From the NCBI GenBank assembly GCA_963575645.1, contig OY754469.1:11550001-11614000 (forward strand): a stretch of DNA of 64,000 nt, in the 5' to 3' direction. The notes beneath the pieces are model-generated. The model saw only the letters and a list, made by a program, of their open reading frames with translations. It made no database searches and was not told where the DNA came from. This document shows positions 33,752 through 48,700 of the stretch, one piece after another (the first letter of the stretch is position 1; every line of letters starts with the position of its first letter). The stretch is from Xanthostigma xanthostigma (Eukaryota > Arthropoda > Insecta > Raphidioptera > Raphidiidae). The position numbers were made by a program, and so were the translations under genes.

Positions 33752-36700
33752 GTATTTTATTTTATTTATATTGAAAATTTTGTGAACTTAGCTGTTAATT
33801 TGAAGATATTTATTTAGCTACGTTTGAAGATAAACGCAAAGAGAACTTCGAGAAAGGTCAAGCAGAATTGGAACGTAGAAGAAGAACACTTTTAGAAGCC
33901 CAACGGGCTGAAGCAGAGGCCCGTGAACGTAAAGAAAGAGAAGAACAAGAAAAACGCGAACGTGCCAGAGCAGAACAGGAACGGAAAAGACAACAGGAAC
34001 TTCAACAACAACTGCAGGAACAATTGGAAAAAGAAAGACAACTTGAAGAAGAAAGAAAACGACAGCAGGAACAAAGAGAAGCTGCCCGCAGGTATGACAT
34101 CCGAAATAGTTTTCGGTGTAATATTATGAAGGAAAGTTATTTTGACGACATAACTTTTTCCTTTTTCTTCTCACAAGTGGCGGCTCGTGAATAATGTTTT
34201 AATTATTAACTTCTTGAAACACTGTTGACAACAAACTACAATACTAAATACTACAATACTAAATAATTTTTTAGGCGCTAATTAATTAATAAACAATATT
34301 TATTATTATTTCAAGAGTTAGGATGAAAATACTTTAGTTACTGGCTTGACACATTTCCCATGATGCATTGCAGAATTGGATGGCTAGTGTATCTGACACA
34401 CTCGTGGTGGCGCCACCGCTTGACACATTTCCCATGATGCATTGCAGGATTGGAATACCTGTTTATATATTATCTTACTGCAATACTAGCATTGATTAAG
34501 GTATTACAGGAAGATAAAGATCCCAGTGAACCAAAATGATACCACTTTTGATGCGCGTCAAAAGATGGCGTGGCACAAGCCATCTATTGACAAACATATT
34601 ATTTTAATCTGTGAATATAGAATATGTAGAGTTTCCGAAGTGAATTGTGATGGCAACTGTTTGGCCCTCTAGTGACTAGCATCATAATTATATTTGTCCT
34701 TCAAAGCCAACCTTACTTCATTCGTCTGTATTGATACTAGTCACTCATATTGAACCCGCCACTGCGTAACAAGCTAATAATTTTTTTTGCCTTGCCTTGT
34801 GACTGCAGTCCGTTCGATTTGCAGGGAAATGGAACGACAGCGTCAGTTAGAATGGGAAAAACAACGGTCGCAAGAATTGCAACAACAAAGACAAAGAGCA
34901 CAAGAAAATGTTCTTAGACTCAAAGCTCGAAATCAGAGCCTTTCTATTGAACTAACATCATTGACCGATCAGGTTTGTTATTGGGAAATTTATTGCTAGA
35001 CCGGACATATAAATTAAATTGTTGAAACACTATTAGAAAACAATGTCGCGGTTTGTTTGATCGTAAAACAAATGACACCTACCTGTAAAGTATCGTAATT
35101 GTTTTAGGTGAAAGATTTGTCACAAAAAATCTGTGATACACGAGTCGGCGTCTCAAATGTAAAAACTACGATTGACGGAATGAGAGCAACTAGAGACACA
35201 CACATGCAAGAGTTGTCACAGTTGAAGAACAAATTGAAAGAACAAAATACAAGACTTATAACACTTAGTCAAGAAAAAATGAAGCTCGATGCGAAGAACA
35301 GAATCAACTCTCAGATGAATGAACAAAATCTAGAACAAACACAGGCTGCTTTCGATAATAAAGAAATCGCTATTAAAAACTTGAAAGAGAAATTAGCAGA
35401 CATGGAAGAACAAATAAACAGCAAAATGAGTGACATTGAAAACAATAATACACAGCTAAGTGACCTAACAGCGCAGTTAACTAAACTAGTCGAAGAATGT
35501 GAAACTCTCTTTAATGATTACGAAGACAAAAAAAATAAGGTGATATTTCTTACAAGGCAAAGTGGCTTCTATTTACGTTAAATCATTCGATTTATCTACT
35601 GTTCACAGATATAATCATTCATTGACTTCTTTTTGAAGATCTCCATTAAAATGACGAGAGCGCATACAGCACGCGCAGATTAAATAGAGACTGCGCGCAT
35701 GCGCGCCCGTCATTTTAATTGAAATCTTCAAAGAGAAGAAACCAACGAACACACCCATTATCAACAATTATGTCGATTTTACGTAGATCAAACTTGAATT
35801 AAATAGAAATATTTGAATATAGGTACTAGAAATGAAAGGTTTGGCTAAGACATCGTCGCTCGATTATTCAAGTACTTGGAAAGATGACAGTGCATGGGAC
35901 ACGCCTGCAAACGACTGGCCTGTAGATAATGCAGTTCCGACTGCAGTTCCTGCAGGAGTAATGAAATACAGGGCGTTATATGAATTTGTTGCAAGAAATC
36001 AAGACGAAATTTCATTTCAACCTGGCGATACTATATTGGTCAGTTATTCATCTGTTTTCACCTTTTGATTTATCAAAAATTACTCATTTCTCGACGTCAT
36101 GAGCTAGTTATCAAGTTTTACCAAACAAATAATAAATAATCTTGATATTTTAATTTTGTCGATACTCTAAAATAAGAACTCATAAACCCGAAAGCTCGTA
36201 AAACATAAATATGTTTTATTTTTAGGTTCCTAAAGAACAAAATGGCGAACCGGGATGGCTCGCTGGAGAAATTAGAGGTCACACGGGCTGGTTTCCAGAA
36301 TCATATGTTGAACCTATCGAAGGAGTTACAGAAACAAACGAAATTATTACAGATTCACTAACTAACGCAGACGCTTCTCTTAGTGGTGCGTTGGACGATG
36401 GTATCGGTACAGCTAACAGATTAGAGTACGTCATTTTTTATAAATTATTATTATATTTGAAGGGTACACGGGAAGAAGGCGATATGTCAGTAAAAATTCG
36501 AAATTAATTTTTTTATGCCATCTTGTAGCCAAAAGTCGTACCTTTCTGTTGGTGTATTCATTTTAGACAAGAATACGCTAGGTCAAAGTTATAAGCGTTG
36601 AAAGAAATGCATCAGCAAGTAAATGGTACGATCTTAAACACTTCAAAATGCTCTCCTGCACAATTTACATTTTTTGACAAACCGCCTTCTTCCCGTGTAC

Positions 36701-39700
36701 CCTTCATTTGTATAAATTAAATTAGAAGAAGTCGTGTACAATTTCGATTTTGAGCATTGAGGTCTCCGGAACCGAAAAAAATTGATTTTTAAATAAAATG
36801 TCTGTCTGCAGTCGCAACTACTGATTCGATTTGACTCAAATATTGCATTCGGAAGGTCACAGTTTAGGTACATTTTATTTTGCAGATTAAATAATATTTT
36901 GTTGCTTTTTTAGAGGAATTGCGGAGGTACCAGAAACGATTTCTGAAAACTCTCAACCCGCCGGAGTAATTCCGAGTATAGATGATCTGAGCGGGGACGT
37001 CTATATAGCCTGCTATCCGTATCAGTCTGTTGAACAAGGCGATTTAAGTTTCAATGCAGGTACGGGTCCGGTTTTTTTTATCGTCTCTTTTATCCGCCGA
37101 TCATTATGCTGGTGATGCATTTGCAGTCAATCACGTGTATTTTGTACCTGTCGGGACTAATCGATTCATGTATTTTCAACTTCTTCTTCATCCTAACTTC
37201 ATGGCAATCATAGACCTGCCAGAAAAAATCTATTAATTTGAGGTTAAACGTTGTCAAACGTATTTTTCCATTGATAATGGAGATACTTTGCGTGAAGAGT
37301 AGGGACTGAAAACTTGAAATTACGTGAATAAAATCAGTTGAAAATACATGAGTCCGACTGTAGGTGGATCTTTCCGGAACTACTCATAAAATAAACTGTT
37401 TGCCAAATTTCAATAGAATCCGTTAAATCAAATATTAATTTTTCAGGAGATACAATTGTGGTTTTAAAAAAAGAAGGTGATTGGTGGACGGGTAAGGTTG
37501 GAGACAATATTGGAATTTTTCCTTCGAACTATGTACAGAAAACAGAAATGGTAAGTAATTTGATTTTTTCAATTTCTTGTAAATATCACCTGAATGTTTT
37601 TTTTTAATCGACTAATAACTGTTTTGCGCTTTGTATGCACCTTATTTATTTTCATGTTAGCAATGCACCGGCAAAGTAAGCAATTTTATTTCAAAGATTT
37701 TAACAAAACTCAATAATATTTATGCAGTTTTTACCGTATTATTTATTAATTTAAATACGTATTATAAAATTTATTTAAAAAAGTCATTTTCATTATCTTT
37801 TGCATTTCGATGTATGCAGGCAGCTTGCGACATTCCTTGTACTAAACGCGCATAGTTGTTTAGAGAAGATAGTGACGTCATTTCTGCGCACAAACGAGTT
37901 TTGGATCAGACGGATCTGTTTTCTAATGACAGGTCCTATGAATATGGTCATTTAGTTGAGACGCACCGTACAGATACTGCCTACGATTGCCCCTGAAATT
38001 ACAAATCACGCCGCTATTGATCGCTTTTCCCACTCTTCTTACTACCCAGACTTCCCACCTTGCTACTATCTTCTCTAAACGATGCTACTCGAAAAATCGT
38101 TTACAGAAGATAGCAGCGTCAAAACAATTTTCGGGTCGGACGAGTCTATGTTGGGGTGGTCCTATTGAGTCATTTTGGTGTTCATTGCTAATCAAGACGC
38201 GCCATTGGCAGTACATATTAGTGATGTGCCGGATCGTTAAAAATGTATATCCGCGGATACGGATCTAAATACGGATTTTTGGTTCAAAGATCCGCGGATA
38301 CGGATCTTAACTTTCTTAGAGTACGCGGCGGTAAATATTGCTCATCGACCTTTGGAAAGAGACTATCTGTTATGGGAAAAAGTTATTGGCCTCTTTAAGA
38401 GTTAACTCTCATAACAGATTATCTCTTTCCAAAGATCGATGTGCAATAACTCATTATAAAGCTAGTTGATTTAGTACCTTTGAGTTATGTATTATTAGTA
38501 TGGTACTCACTAAAATAAAAAAATAAAAAATAATCTGAATGGAATTTAACAGGTTTTCATTATTACCTAATCACCTATATATATAAAATTTCATCTATAA
38601 ATTGAAAATTAATAAGGGTAAAAGATCCGCCAAAAACTAACGGATACGGATCTTTCTTCTCCTTCGGATATCCGCGGATACGGATACAGATATCTGGCAC
38701 ATCACTAGTACATATATCGCTTATGATTGCTCCTGAAATAAACCACGACGCTATTGATCATTTTTCTTACTACACAGATTCCCCGCCTTACTACTTTCTT
38801 CTCTAAACAATACTCTTACACAGGTGGCTTGAAATTTCGTATTTATGAATATAACATACGACTTCAAAACAAAGAAAAAACGCATATATGTTGACTGTTT
38901 AGCATGGGTCTTGATTACTTTGTGTCTTGTTCCCTCATAATTTCAGTTCGACGTAACGTCAAACATATACCAACGTTTTCAGCTACCCGCAAGGAATGTC
39001 GCGATCTTGAACCACTGTTTCAAAGTGGATACCGTTATTTCACCATTTCGATACGGAATCTTTATTAAAACAACTGTTGAAACGGAAACTGCCTGTATTT
39101 CATTCCCCTATACATTTGGTTGTTATCATTTATGTTGTGTTTATTGGTTTTTCATTTAGTTTGCTGTCAGTTTTTTTTTAACTGGCTGTAACCGGTCGAA
39201 TATTTTCCTTGTCATTGTAATTATTTCATTATACGTGTTTTGTGTGTATCGGGGTGGTATTTTAGAACGGTGGTATAGCAAACGCGGAAATCACTCAGAT
39301 GACGCAAGCAGTTATAAATGCCGTTGAGAGTAAAATAACACCTCAACAAGAGCCGCAAAGTATTACTGATGCAGAAATATCAGCAATCAATGCTGGTAAA
39401 CAACAGTCACATGACAAGTCCCCTGATTTTGCTGTTTTGGCGGCCAATACCCAGGTTTGTATTAAATGTTAATTATTTTTTTTCTACATTGAAATTCAAT
39501 AGTTAATGTTTATTATTGTGTATATTTCTCATTTCGTCTACTCGGCTAATTAAACAATACTTGAGTATTTCATACATTACATTTTTGTGCTTTGAAAGTA
39601 ATCCCTATCTCATGTTATTGTGGGACAATATCAATAGATAGAAATGGGAGTGCAAAATGATTTTAATATCGATATTTATGTCGACACCAGACCGATATCG

Positions 39701-42700
39701 ATAAGCGATAATATCGATCCTTTCAATATCGATATATTGATATTTTGTAAATTAATTGAACAAACAAAGAAATAAGCAAGTAACAACATGCTTCAGTCGC
39801 ACACTCGTTCCAGCCTTCAGCCTTCTATCAACACACATAAAAAGAACCGCGAAATTCGAAACTCTTTAAGTCACTTTTACCTTTCGATATTTTTATGCCA
39901 TAATATAGATAATATCATATCGGGAATGTAAGTACATTGATATAAATATCGATATTTTTGTGTCGATATTATAAATAATATCGGTTGACCGATGTATCGT
40001 TGCAACCCTAAATAGAAATACGCTCAGAACATTATTATAGATTCAGGGATGCACAGACTTATTGGACCAAGGGGTCACTCGGACAGATTTAAGGTAAAGG
40101 CCGCTGCAAATGAAAATAACTGAACGAAAGTTTAAAAAAAATTTAATTGGTTCCGAATTTCTTGTCGCCACACGTAAAATTGCTTCCAAATTTTCGTTTA
40201 CTAGGCGGTTTCGTTCATAATCGAAAACGTTTCTTCACAAATATAGGTAGATCCAAACAAGCTTACGCATTTCAATGCATTTGTTTTCAATACTTTACAC
40301 GCGTTTTCATCAATGCAGCGGTAGAAGATAAGTGAGTTACCTTCATTAAATTTGTCAACTGTCAACAGCCCCCATTTTCGCGGCTGCTGACGGGCCGCAT
40401 ATGGCCCGCGGTCTCTACATCCCTGTTATAGATACTGTGAATTAAAAAATGCCCAACTTACGCTTTGCTTTATCATTAACCAGCTGTTATACTGGGCTTT
40501 ACTGGAGTGAAGCTTAAAGCCAATTAAAATTACAACAATCACAAGTAATATTGTGAATCAATTGTTGTTTCTGCTATTTTTTCCAAAATATCCTATTCTT
40601 GAAATCGGATATGGCGTCCGGCAAAAAGAGACTTAACATCTTTTTTTTGATAACTACTTGCATATTTTAGTTTATTATTTCCACGAAACGAATTTACAGT
40701 TAAAAATGGAATTAATACATGAAGTTATGTGAAATTCGAATCAAATTGTTCATTTTGGCCATTACTTCACGGTTAATGTAACCGTTATTAAGGAGTTCGA
40801 CTATTGAGTTGCTTGACTTAACTAATCGATTGATATTGGTCTTAATAGACGATGAAGACATCAAAGAAACCTGAAATAGCGTCAGTTATTGCACCTTACC
40901 AAGCAACAAGCCCTGAACAATTAACATTAGCTCGTGGCCAACTAATTATGATACGCAAAAAATCTGATTCCGGATGGTGGGAAGGTGAATTGCAAGCAAA
41001 AGGCAAGCGCAGACAAGTGGGATGGTTCCCGGCAACGTATGTAAAGGTTTTAGAAAGTAGCGGAAGAAGTAGTGGACGCAATACTCCAGTATCGGCGAGT
41101 CGGACAGATCAGCAAGAAGTAATACTCGGTGAGTGTAAATCTAACACTTGTGGAATCGCTTCGGTGTTCGTCTGTCCGTCTGTCACAGACGATTTTTTTT
41201 ATTTATTTAAGGTCACCAAGTGCCAGGACTATTGGCCTGATATCAATCCTTATTTTTAATAATAGAAATTAATGTCCAAATCTTTAACGTCTGAAAAAAA
41301 TTGGTCGATAATTTTATTTATTGAAGAAATCAATGTCACTGTCGAAAATCAAACCAGAATCTTCCACTATCACGGCGTCTGAATTATCATTTATTCTACA
41401 GTGACAGATCTGAACAATTAAAATTTCTCATAATAAAGCATTTCACATCCTCTGAGAACTAATTTCACATCGGACATCATTAGAATACGAACCTGAACCG
41501 AAAGTAATTGTGAATCAAAGGTGTTTCATAATACAATAGAAAACTAAGGCCTAGTTTATATGAGAGGCGTTCAACGCGCGTTGGGCCAACGCGCGTTGAA
41601 CGCTCTTCATGTGTCCTAGGCCTAATAGCTGTTTATTTCTATATTTAATAAGCGTACATTCTTGTGACCATAACGAAATCATAAGTTATGAAATTGTATA
41701 ATATTTCATTCCACCATATATATATATAAACTACTGTTTTTTTTCTATTTATTTTAGATAAAGTGATCGCGCTGTTCCCGTATACTGCTCAGAATGCAGA
41801 TGAACTGACATTCAATAAAGACGACATCATTAGTGTAACTGCTCGAGATGAACCATCTTGGTGGCGCGGTGAACTCAATGGTGTGTCCGGCCTTTTTCCT
41901 AGCAACTATGTTGGACCATTGCAGTGTAAGTAAACATGATTATATTTATTTTTCTGCCGAACAACACTATCAAGACCGATCTTAAACCGATACCGGACAA
42001 CACACGCTAGTAATTTTTAAAAATTACTAGAGAAGTTTTGAAGCAATCAAAAAATTAAAATGTGTTCACATTTTTGGAAAGTTTCCTAATCGGGCCTCGA
42101 ATTTGTTAAGATCGGCCTTGAAAAACAATGTTTCTCGTTTTAAAATAAAGAATGTACAGTAGAACTTATGTATTTTCAATCTGTCAGGACTAATTGACTT
42201 TTCAACTTCTCCTTCTTCCTCATTTCGTTGACTTATCAGAAAAAACCTTTATTGATTTGAGGTTAAACGTTTTCAAACATATTTTTCTATTGGCTGAGTA
42301 ACGTAGGAGAAAAAACAGTTGAAAATACATGAGCCCGACTGTGTCTGTGTATCATCGACTAAAAGATTTGCTTAAATTTTTTTCCATATTTTGTGGCACT
42401 ATTTCTTTTTGTATCATATTTACCAGTTAAAATGAATATTAGACTCATTAATGTTTTAGAATTAACTCACTCTTTCTAACAAACTTCATTTGATCATATT
42501 ATTCTTCCCAAAGATGTCGCCAAAAACACTGCCCTAGATAAAATGACATAACACGTAAACATCGAAATTAAATATTATTTTCTTCACATTATTATACATA
42601 CTGATCGGTTTCATTAGAACATACTAACTTTATCAAGTCTTAATTGAATAAATGGTCATGTTGTCTTAAATCTTTCATTTGAATAGTTGATTTTTACAGA

Positions 42701-45700
42701 ATTTAACAACCTGTAGTATTTTTGTTTTTAATGTGTCAATGTTTGTAGCAGAATTTGTTAGTCAAAATTGTTCCGCTTTTTGTGTATAGGAATGGATCGG
42801 GACCCACCCAACCAAACCACAGGCCACTGCGTCTAACTTGTCCAACTTTGTTTCTACTATATCAAATAAAAACATGCTCGTACAGTCTATAACGAAACGC
42901 ACCAAAATATTAAGCCGGTCTAATGAAATAATAATCAAGAATTATTACTGTCTCGTATAATTTTCTAGGACATTTCGAACTAATTTTCTGAAAATTTTTA
43001 TAATAAGTGTGTTTGCAAGCTCTGAACTGTTAAAGCTTGTTGTCGGTAATACAGAACACTTCGAACACAGCTGCGTGGTTTGTCAAAATCTCTGATTCGT
43101 CGGACAGTTTGAACTTGATTTTAGCAGTTCGAGGAACTGATAGAACTACTAGGACCCAGTTCAAACAGTCTGACAAATCCGAGAAATTAACAAACCATGC
43201 AATTGTGTCCGAAGAGTTCTGTATTGCCTACACGCGCTTTGCTAGTCCAGAACTTGCCAACAATTAATACACCCGAGTGTAATTACAATAAATCTGTGTA
43301 ATATAAAATATCACTTTAAACACGTTTTAGAGGTCTGCTTGGTGTACGGTTCTAGAACTGTCGGTGTAAAAAGTGGACGGCTTGATGCCAAGCCACCGGT
43401 TCGTTTTTATGTTAATAGTTTTAGAACAGATAATTGTCAACTAAAATCCCTTTGACTAGCTACAGTCTATCGGTCAGATTTCTGTTATAATTTTCATACG
43501 TATTAACACTATCAGTTCAAAAAACATCGTACTCTTACACCGACTACACTAGGACAAGTATACTAAACAGGCTTAGAACGTAGTAAACATTTAAAAAAAA
43601 TTATATATACTTTAATAATGTGGAAATTATTGCGTTGGTTTCGAAGTACAAATTAAAAGTTTGAGTATATTACAGAAATCTGATTCTTAATTATTGTTGA
43701 AAGACCCGCAAAAACTATTTAATTAATATAACGTATCAAGATTTAGGTAAATATCAACGGAATCGAAATGTTGATTGTAATAATATTTAGTCATTGATAA
43801 TTGCAGATTATTTATTTATAAATTATAAAGACTTTACTGAAAGTGTAAAACCTATAAAATAGAACAATAATTGTTTATTAAAAACTCGATTTTTACCATT
43901 TTATAGTGATTTGTAAATTTTATTTATGACGAAATGAAAATTAATTTTACATTGTAATAATCGAGTCCGTTTTAATTTTTGTGAGATTATTTGCACATAA
44001 GTATAATTCAACACTTTTATTGCCAGCAATTTATGCTAAAGTACATGTTGTAGAGTGGTATATTGTTTAGAGAAGACATTGGGCGTGTTTGGCCGAAGTA
44101 AGTACTTACTAAACTTAGTAAGCCAGTTAGCATAAAAAAATTAAAATCTTACAAGCTGACTATAGCGCTTTTCGGCCAGGACAGACTTACTGGATTGACA
44201 TAACTCAAAACACTGGTTTACGTTATATATCCCGTACATAACCTCATAGAATGAATATAATTGACAGTACTAAATTTAATATAATTTAATTCATGTAAAT
44301 AGTTGCAAATGGATAAATGACAGATCTGTTCCTGTCTGTTTAGTTTACATCAACAATAAGCAAAATGGCGTCTTATATTAAGCCATGCTTATTGCGTTAG
44401 CACTTATTTTGTGTTCCGGCCGAAAATTTTGTAAGTATAGTGAGTGACTTACTAAATTTAGTAAGTACTTACTTCGGCCAAACACGCCCATTCTACCACC
44501 GATAGCTCTTTGCACTGCTACTCCGCTGGTCGGCCATCTTGCCGGTGTCTTTCTCTAACCAATACTACTCTGGTTTCATTAGTGAAATACCACTTCATGA
44601 AGAGCGCAGACGTTACACGAACTGCGTGCATATAATGGTGATTCGTAATAATATAACAGTCGGCCCACACGCTTCGAAACGTCTCAGAGCGCCATGTTTA
44701 AAACGTTAGGTGAACTTCAGGCTGTCAAAACTGACAATTTTGAGCGTCGACTGCGTGGCGAACTACAAATTTCATAGAAAATGTTCCCCTGACATACACG
44801 ACCGCCCGAGCAGTATGGGGTCGAGCAGTCGCAACACATATAGTGACGCACGACCGCCCGAGCAGTATGAGGTCAAGCAGTCGCAACACATATAGTGACG
44901 CACGACCGCACGAGCAGTATGGGGTCGAACAGTCGCAACACATATAGTGACGCAAACCCGCCCGAGCAGTATGGGGTCGAACAGTCGCAACACATAGAGT
45001 GACTGCTCATAAGCATGGCTATCTAGGCAACGCGACAAAGAACAGAAATATTTGTCTCAAAATCCATATTTGCAAAAAGGATTTGTGCGAGCGGCTCGGA
45101 CTGTTGAAAAAGTCTGCTCGAGCGGTTGACAGTCGTTGCTTGAGCAATTCGTGTATGTTGTTCGACGATTAACAACTCAAGCTGTCCGATCGGCCACAAA
45201 TTTAAATATGTCGTGTCCGAAGAAACATCTTACTCGATCGATAATTCAGTTGTTAGATTAATAAAGTATTGTGGCCCCGATCTGTTAATCACTTCGTGAA
45301 CCGTCGACATCAAAATTGCGTGCCAAGACGATATAGGCATTTCGTGACGTTCCTCGCTTCAAATTTTTATTTATGGCGACGCTTCGCGTAATGCCTGGAC
45401 TGTTCATGAAGTGGCTTATTTCACTATGAGGCTATGACATACACGTAAAATGATTTTCGAATTTTGATTTGTAAATGCGAATCAATTAATTTCTTTGAAT
45501 TTTCGACGTAAGTATATCTTTTCTTTTAGTTGCATAAATGGCCATGATGTGCCGTGCAGCTGCTGTTATGTTTTTGACTATATTATGACAGACGTTATTA
45601 AATGTCATTGCTTTCTAGTGAAAAAAAAGAATCTTAGCAATAACAATTTATACTCTTATTGAGAAAGGTCAGTTATTAAAGTAGAATCTCTAATTGTGAT

Positions 45701-48700
45701 ACCTACTGTTCATTTCGGATTAATATTTTTTTATTGATTATATTCATTATTTTAAATTGAATCTCTGGACATATAAAATACACGCATAGATTGTCAGCTG
45801 CTGATATTGATCTAAATTAACTATTGTTATCAGTTATCACGAATAAACGACATATTATGCGCATAAATAATTTGTAGCCAACAATCTATTCTTGTGCCAG
45901 AACATTTGAACATCGATATTGTGTAATATTTGTTTTTATCTAATGTTAGCAGTTTTTTACAGTTTTTTTGTTTTTTTTTTTTTTGTTCTTTTGTATTGTT
46001 ATGCAGGAGTCGGGTAAGGTTTTACTATTTGCCGTTGTTGGAACTTTGAAATATTTAACGATGATCTGATATTTATTCATTGATATACATTTGTAAATGT
46101 TATGTTTTTTAGTTGAAATTAAGCATGTGGCGTGGAAAGGGTGGGTCCCATCATATTTTATTCAGATGATTGTAATTATGTAATGTTCTAATTATAATAT
46201 GTTTTAATATTTTTTATTTTCCGTAGCATGATTTGATTGGAAGTAAATAGTTAATTACTATCGATTATTATAACACTTTTTTTATATACGTAAAGAAAAA
46301 GTATCTGATTTTTTTAGGCTGTGTCAAAACTTTAATTGACTATCTTGCCCGCTTTTTTTAATTGATGCTTTTTTGAATTATTTTATGGGGTACCCACCCT
46401 TTGCCATCATGTAGCAATTAGTGTTAAATATTGAAACAATATAATAAGTTAAATAATAATAATATATTAATGTTAAAAGTATTCAATATTCAGAATTACT
46501 TGTGTTTTCAAATCATGTTATGAAATCCAAACAAATATATCTATGATGTACATGAATATTGCAAAACAAACTTTTTATTTGCCTTTTCATTTATTTTTTA
46601 TATCTTTTTAGTAAACAGTACTGAACCATCTATGTAACAAGTGAACATCAAATTTTATATAGTAAAAAAAAGTATATTTGCATTATTTTTGGCTTTGGGA
46701 ACTTTAGTTTTATTTTTCTAGTAACCGAAAGTGGTAACAGTGGAAAATTCTGGTATCCTACTAGATACAAAAAAAGTTTGAATAGTTTTTTATTCAACTC
46801 GAAATTTTCTATCAGTAACTGCCGAGGTATATTTTTTTGTACTTAAAACTCAACCGGAAGTGTACATGCATTTTTTTTTCAAATGGCAACTCCCGTTTTT
46901 ACATTTTCGAAATCTCTATTTTTCCTCTATAAATTGGCATATAAAATTTTTATAAGGTTGCATAAGAAACTATTCGAGAAAACGTTATCGATTTATTAAT
47001 TGAATCAATGTTGTTACTGTGTGTTTAATTAATAAATTGATAACGTTTTTCTCGAATATTTTCTTATGTAACCTTATGTAAATTTATAGAGAAAAAAGTA
47101 TATGTTGCCATTTGACAAAAAAATGCATGTACACTTCTGGTTGAGTTTGAAGTACAAAAAATATACGTCAGCTGTTTCCGATAGTAAATTTCGAGTTGAA
47201 TAAAAAACTATTCAAACTTTTTTTGTATCTAGTAGGATACAAGAATTATTCACTATTACTACTATCGGCGAACACGCTGTACATATATCTTCGACCAAAA
47301 TCACTATATCAAATTTTAGACAAAATTTTCTGCAGATGCATTTTTTTAAGTTGTCCAAAACGTTTCATCTGTACGCATATTCTAGTTAAAACTTCTGATT
47401 GAATAAAAAATGCTACAGAAAAAAAAGCAAAAGGTTGTGTACACTAAAGTCCTACTTCGCTCGGGTGCAAGTCGCTATTTTCGCTCACTACTTATCCAGT
47501 TTTTGTCATAGCTTGTTACTCATCAAGAAGTAGACTTTTTTCGAATCGGTTCAGTGGTTCCTTAGTTTTTGCGGTAACATAGATACAAACATCTTTTGTA
47601 TATTTTAAATTTTGACCAGCGCGAACCGTAAAGTAAAGCCAACTTAATTGGGGTATTTATATTTGATTACTAAATATTTAGCTCAATCAACTTTAAGTCC
47701 ACAAGAGAAAAAACGGCAGGAGTACATTTGGGAACTGATTTCATCTGAAAAAGCATACATTGAAGACATGTCAGTTGTCAACGAAGTATTCGAACAGCCT
47801 TTAATCGAAAGTAACATCATTACACCTGATCAGATATCAAAGATTTTCGTTAATTGGCAGGAAATACTAAAATGTAATTACAATTTTCTTAATGAGCTGG
47901 AAAATCGGTATTACGAGAGTCCCGGTAATGTCGATTTGATCGGCGACATCATTTGCAAACATGTAAGTTAAACGCAGTATACTATCGATAATCTGACATC
48001 ACGAAAAACCAATCTTAAGAAAGATTCTTTTTAGGAATGTGTGGAAAAAATATATCATATATATTATTGAATTCGTGCTTTAATAAGCTTTCATTTGACA
48101 CCTTACCTGATACCCTTGAAATTTTATTTTTTTTAATATCTCAATTTACCCTCTGAAATAAACCCCGAGAATCAAAATTCAACTTTTTATACTTTGGGTC
48201 TGTATTTAGACTAGTGATGTGCCGGATATCCGAATCCGTATCCGCGGATATCCGAGGGAAAAGTAAGATCCGTATCCGTTAGTTTTTGGCGGATCTTTTA
48301 CCTTATTAATTTTCAATTCATAGATGATAATTTATATATATAGGTGATTAGGTAATAATGAAAAACTGTTAAATTCCATTCAGATTATTTTTTATTTTTT
48401 AAAATCGTATTTGGCACCTTTATATATTGCAAACATTTATCGTAGTGAGTACCATACTAATAGTACATAACTCAAAGGTACTAAATCAACTATCTTTATA
48501 ATGAAATATTGCACATCGATCTTTGGAAAGAGATGAGAGTTAACTCTTAAAGAGGTCAATAACTTTTTCCCATAACAGATAGTCTCTTTCCAAAGGTCGA
48601 TGTGCAATATTTACCGCCGCGTACTCTAAGAAAGTAAAGATCCGTATCCGCGGATATACATTTTTAACGATCCGGCACATCACTACTGAGAATCAAAATT

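Larger units (their letters stand above)
35823..41925 (+). other. Intersectin SH3 domains A-D
   Basis: Exons 8-14 encode four SH3 domains. [21 protein letters not shown] to [20 protein letters not shown] (residues about 768-827). [19 protein letters not shown] to [19 protein letters not shown] (about 888-941). [21 protein letters not shown] to GWWEGEL and [13 protein letters not shown] (about 1013-1070). [20 protein letters not shown] to [19 protein letters not shown] (about 1100-1153). All keep the ALYDY-like, WW and PxxY signature positions. The donor after SH3-D is followed in frame by a stop within three codons (TGT AAG TAA), so intron retention would give a short form. Confidence 0.92.

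Noticed and set aside
44725-45038. Overlapping minus-strand frames with repeated Cys/Tyr-rich peptides
   Set aside because: They arise from the 52-bp minisatellite, whose period is not a multiple of three. The same DNA repeat appears in successive frames.
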